Assembly: GCA_014773175.1 (NCBI GenBank)
Contig: VXCM01002500.1
Location: 62,001-126,000, forward strand
Reading direction: 5' to 3'
Length of the DNA stretch: 64,000 nucleotides
From: Lucifuga dentata
Lineage: Eukaryota; Chordata; Actinopteri; Ophidiiformes; Bythitidae
The translations under genes and the position numbers were made by a program. Shown here piece by piece: positions 60,970-64,000 of this stretch; positions within the stretch are counted from its first letter, which is position 1; every line of letters begins with the position of its first letter. Under the pieces are notes generated by a model. The model saw only the letters and a program-made list of their open reading frames with translations, ran no database searches and was not told the origin of the DNA.

Positions 60970-63174
60970 ACAGAGAACATACGGGTATACATGAAGTCGC
61001 CTGTGAATGGTCCATTACCCCACAGTGCAAACAAACCAAACGCAGCCTTCTAAGGCAGAGCAACAGCGAGCCGACCAGCAGACGACTTCTCTTCTCTTCC
61101 TTCCTCGCCACTGCTGTTGCCAGCCTGCCTCTGCTTCCTGACTTTAGCTCCGTGTCTCAGCCATTAACCATTGCTCACAGTGAGTCACTGACATGAACAC
61201 AGGCTGCAGGCTGCAAACACATTGGCTCATAAGTAATCATTCGACTATGCAGAGTCAATATTGTGTTTTTTTGCTTTTCATCATGCTGCGTCGGTGAGGG
61301 CAAGAGGGGGAAAGGAAAGGATGCAGACGGAGGGAGGAAAGGAGAAAGAAATCAAGGAGAAAAGTATGTGTCAGGCCTAAGAATAAGCTGTAACCTAATG
61401 AGTCCAGATGAAAGCTGACTGTCTGAGCTAACTCAATTCTTTGCTCTGCTAGTCACAGTTATTCTCCTAATGATGTTTGCTCCAGACTACTGATGCCACA
61501 GCCAATACTGGATTGCCTTTTTTTGGTCATGTGTTTCCTGTGTGTGCGTCGACCCTCTTGGCTGCTTGTATGCGCAGAATGTTGAACTTGGCCTTCACTG
61601 CACACAGGATGACATCACCCACTCACTGTGCTGCAGACATCCGTTTAAGAGATGTTTACAGTTTTTAACCACCGGCATGCCTCTGTCCCCACTCACATAA
61701 ACACAGGAGGTGGCCGACCATGTGCATACTTGTGTTTGCAGTGTTTATACAGACAGTATAAAAAAAGTAGAAGCAGGGGCAGGAGGTAAGGCAACAATCA
61801 GTGGGGGCTTTGGTTAAATACAGAATAGAAATAAAGGAAAAGCAATGAGGGAAGGAGTTCAAGGGAGGTCTTTTTAAAGGGTATCAGAAATTTTGAGGGA
61901 CATGGTGTAGTGTTTGAAGAGCAGAAGAGGAGGACGATTCCTGCTCAGGAATGTTGTAAAGCTGTTTGTAATGTCAGTTGGCCAGTGAAAGGGCTTATGC
62001 ACCGCACACTGGCACTCTGCCAAAGAAGTGATGGAAAAAAACCAAGAAAAGATAGAAAATGGGGATTGGGAATAAAAAAAAAAGAATGTGACCCATAAAG
62101 AGAAATCTCAGGCGTGTTGTCCATTCAGGAGAGTTTTACACTCTCAGTTAAAATGCAATCTCAGGTAATGAAATGTGGGAAGCTCTCTTTAGAATTGGAT
62201 CAAAGCCCTTCTGCCCTACTGCACCATTTTTACTGTCTCCATCTCTGCTGCAGACTGCATTCATGCTGCCACTCAGACAGCACATCTGTTTCACATATCA
62301 TCGTTGCTTCTGAGCAGATTCCTGCACTCATCTGTGTGAGCCAGGTGCATTTGCACGAGTGTGTGTATCGCTACAGAAGTGAAATGAGAGCATATCTAAA
62401 AGATAAAAAATATAGTAGACAGCGAAACAACAAGGGCCAATAACAATAATAGTGATAATTAGCTTTCTACCCACATCCCATTAAAATAATACATTATGCA
62501 AAGAAATAAAAAAATTGTCTGATTTTTTAACTTTTGTGACATAGGTAAGTATCACTTTCTAATGATTATCTTTAAAGGTTCTAGGTGAAAAAAGCATGCA
62601 GGTTTTCTGCTAAAATCAGGTAGGTGTGAAGACATGAGGACTGTTATCAACTATGGTGGAGGGCCCCTTTACACATTATATTAAAATGATAACGTATTCA
62701 ATATCTGAATACTGAGATCCAACTGAGATCCAGACATCTGTAGACTCTTCAATGAAAGATCATTGAGACAGCCAAATGACAATTTCTGGTGCGAAATCTC
62801 ACAAAATTTTGGGAAAGAAGAAACATTATGCTGGAAGACATGGAATATTTTAAGAGACTGATATGTGAATGATAAAATATTCACATATTCTGTGAAAGGG
62901 AGAAACAGGGACTCAGAAAGTGACAAACAACACAGCAGCTCTTCCGCGTGAAAATCACTCTTCACGGGTGATGCCATTTGTAATCACTGGATCTCGTTGA
63001 TGACGCAGTGCTGTGGGTGTGAGTTTTTGTTACACTGCCCCCTACAGTTTGGGATAATATCGATTTGCTGCGAGGAGAAAACCTCAGAGTATAAAAGCTC
63101 CACGCAACTACTCATCACGTTTCAGCATCTGTTCATGTCCATGTGAACTTCCATGCCAAAAGCTTAATTCAGCC

Positions 63175-63369
63175 TTAAAGGACTATATCAATGATTTTCA
63201 CTGTTTAAGCCCATATTGCACACATGTAGCAGTCTGGAAAGTAGGAAAAATAATTATAAAATGTACTGCTAAAGTAGTTTATTTTGGGAAATGGTTGTCA
63301 GTAACGTAAAGTGTATGTGGATTGTACGTATTGGCTCAAACACGTAAAACTGTTGGTACTGTCCTTTAA
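63175..63369 (+). mobile_element. Palindromic MITE-like element, copy 6 (internally deleted)
   Basis: It starts TTAAAGGACTATATCAATG and ends TTGGTACTGTCCTTTAA, with GTTTAAGCCC mirrored by GGCTCAAACACG. Only 195 bases remain. The right half (GCAGTCTGGAAAGTAGG, then TGGGAAATGGTTGTCAG) is kept and most of the left half is lost. Confidence 0.8.
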
Positions 63370-64000
63370 GCTTATGCTATTATAATTGTAGAAGAAGCAA
63401 CACAAACCATCTACACTACGCTAAAATCTGAGAATTAAAAGCAGACTTGCACCGCCATTATATTGGAAAGACAAGGATGTGCTTTGAATTACAAAGGAAA
63501 TACAGAACTGCAGCAAAGAGAGTAAAGAATCTATTCAGGTTCATTTCACATTTATCTCTGTCTGAAGAAAAATCCAATTAAGATCCAACCTCTCCTTGAC
63601 CACATACCCATGCAGGATCCCCTCCATGCTGCAGCATAACTCAAGGACAGCAAGACAGCCAGCCAATATGAGTTTAATCTAATCCATGGTGCTGAAATAT
63701 GAGTCGCTATGAGACAAGCAGAGTTTTGATGTCACGGGGCAGGACCTACGCCCTGTCTACCTACTGACACATGGAGCAGGAGCAAAACAACTCAAATGGG
63801 AGAGTCTGCTCCTCCATTTCAACACTGACAGTTTTTTTTTTCTCTGTGTGCAGCAGAGCACAAAGTTGAGCTATTAGAATTATGCCACTCATAATCACCA
63901 CCAGGGGAGGAGTAAAGAAAGACGAAGGTAAAGCAACTGAGCAGTGAGGAAGGAAGGAGAAAGCAGATAGAGACAGGATTTTCAAACACAAAATGGAAAC

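Larger units (their letters stand above)
44001..64000 (-). other. Upstream mbnl1 region, second part
   Basis: It holds candidate non-coding first exons ending at 44621 and 51084 (minus strand), a perfect X-box at 51415, three palindromic elements, a mariner-like fragment, a hairpin at 60139-60179, and N positions at 53301 and 58978. Intervals such as 48100-50900, 53600-56000 and 57200-60000 are AT-rich and show no gene I can support. The right boundary of the mbnl1 transcription unit cannot be placed. Confidence 0.65.

Noticed and set aside
61010..61150. GC-richer segment as an mbnl1 promoter or first exon
   Set aside because: Composition is suggestive, but the only donor on the minus strand (GG|GTAATG) is weak and no promoter motif was seen.

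Overview
The window is a stretch of vertebrate, almost certainly teleost fish, nuclear DNA. It is dominated by introns and contains part of one recognisable gene, the orthologue of muscleblind-like 1 (mbnl1), on the minus strand. Three coding exons are present. The start-codon exon is at 30518-30345, the next coding exon at 5838-5668, and the alanine-rich linker exon at 2423-2202. All three junctions are codon phase 0 with GT/AG ends, and together they encode residues 1-189. The second zinc-finger pair and the C-terminal region are not seen and should lie left of position 1. The long tract to the right of 30560 is upstream of the start codon. It should be 5' UTR intron or promoter territory, and it holds a few candidate non-coding exons and regulatory motifs but no other protein-coding gene that I can support.

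A fish genome is inferred from three things: strong identity to vertebrate MBNL1 with fish-type substitutions, typical teleost interspersed repeats, and very dense (CA)n and (GA)n microsatellites. The interspersed repeats include a tRNA-like SINE, an element with Tc1-type terminal repeats, and a LINE tail ending in AATAAAGG-type sequence. Nineteen isolated N positions sit in simple repeats. At several of them the flanking sequence is duplicated exactly, which points to assembly joins and not biology.

Layout: 1-2201 is intron 3' of the linker exon. 2424-5667 is a 3.2 kb intron with a GATA/GACA array and the first copy of a palindromic transposon family. 5839-30344 is a 24.5 kb intron with a SINE, two more copies of that family, a three-unit tandem repeat, a GTAAT-rich repeat, an RTE-like LINE fragment and several perfect hairpins. 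30561-64000 has more microsatellites, a decayed mariner-like transposase fragment, three more copies of the palindromic element (one carrying a nested insertion) and candidate regulatory sites, including a perfect RFX-type X-box.

I found no operon, CRISPR array, RNA gene or new enzymatic system. The most useful novelties are the six-copy palindromic element family with inverted termini, a set of perfect short hairpins, the X-box next to a candidate first exon, and the false duplications at N positions.
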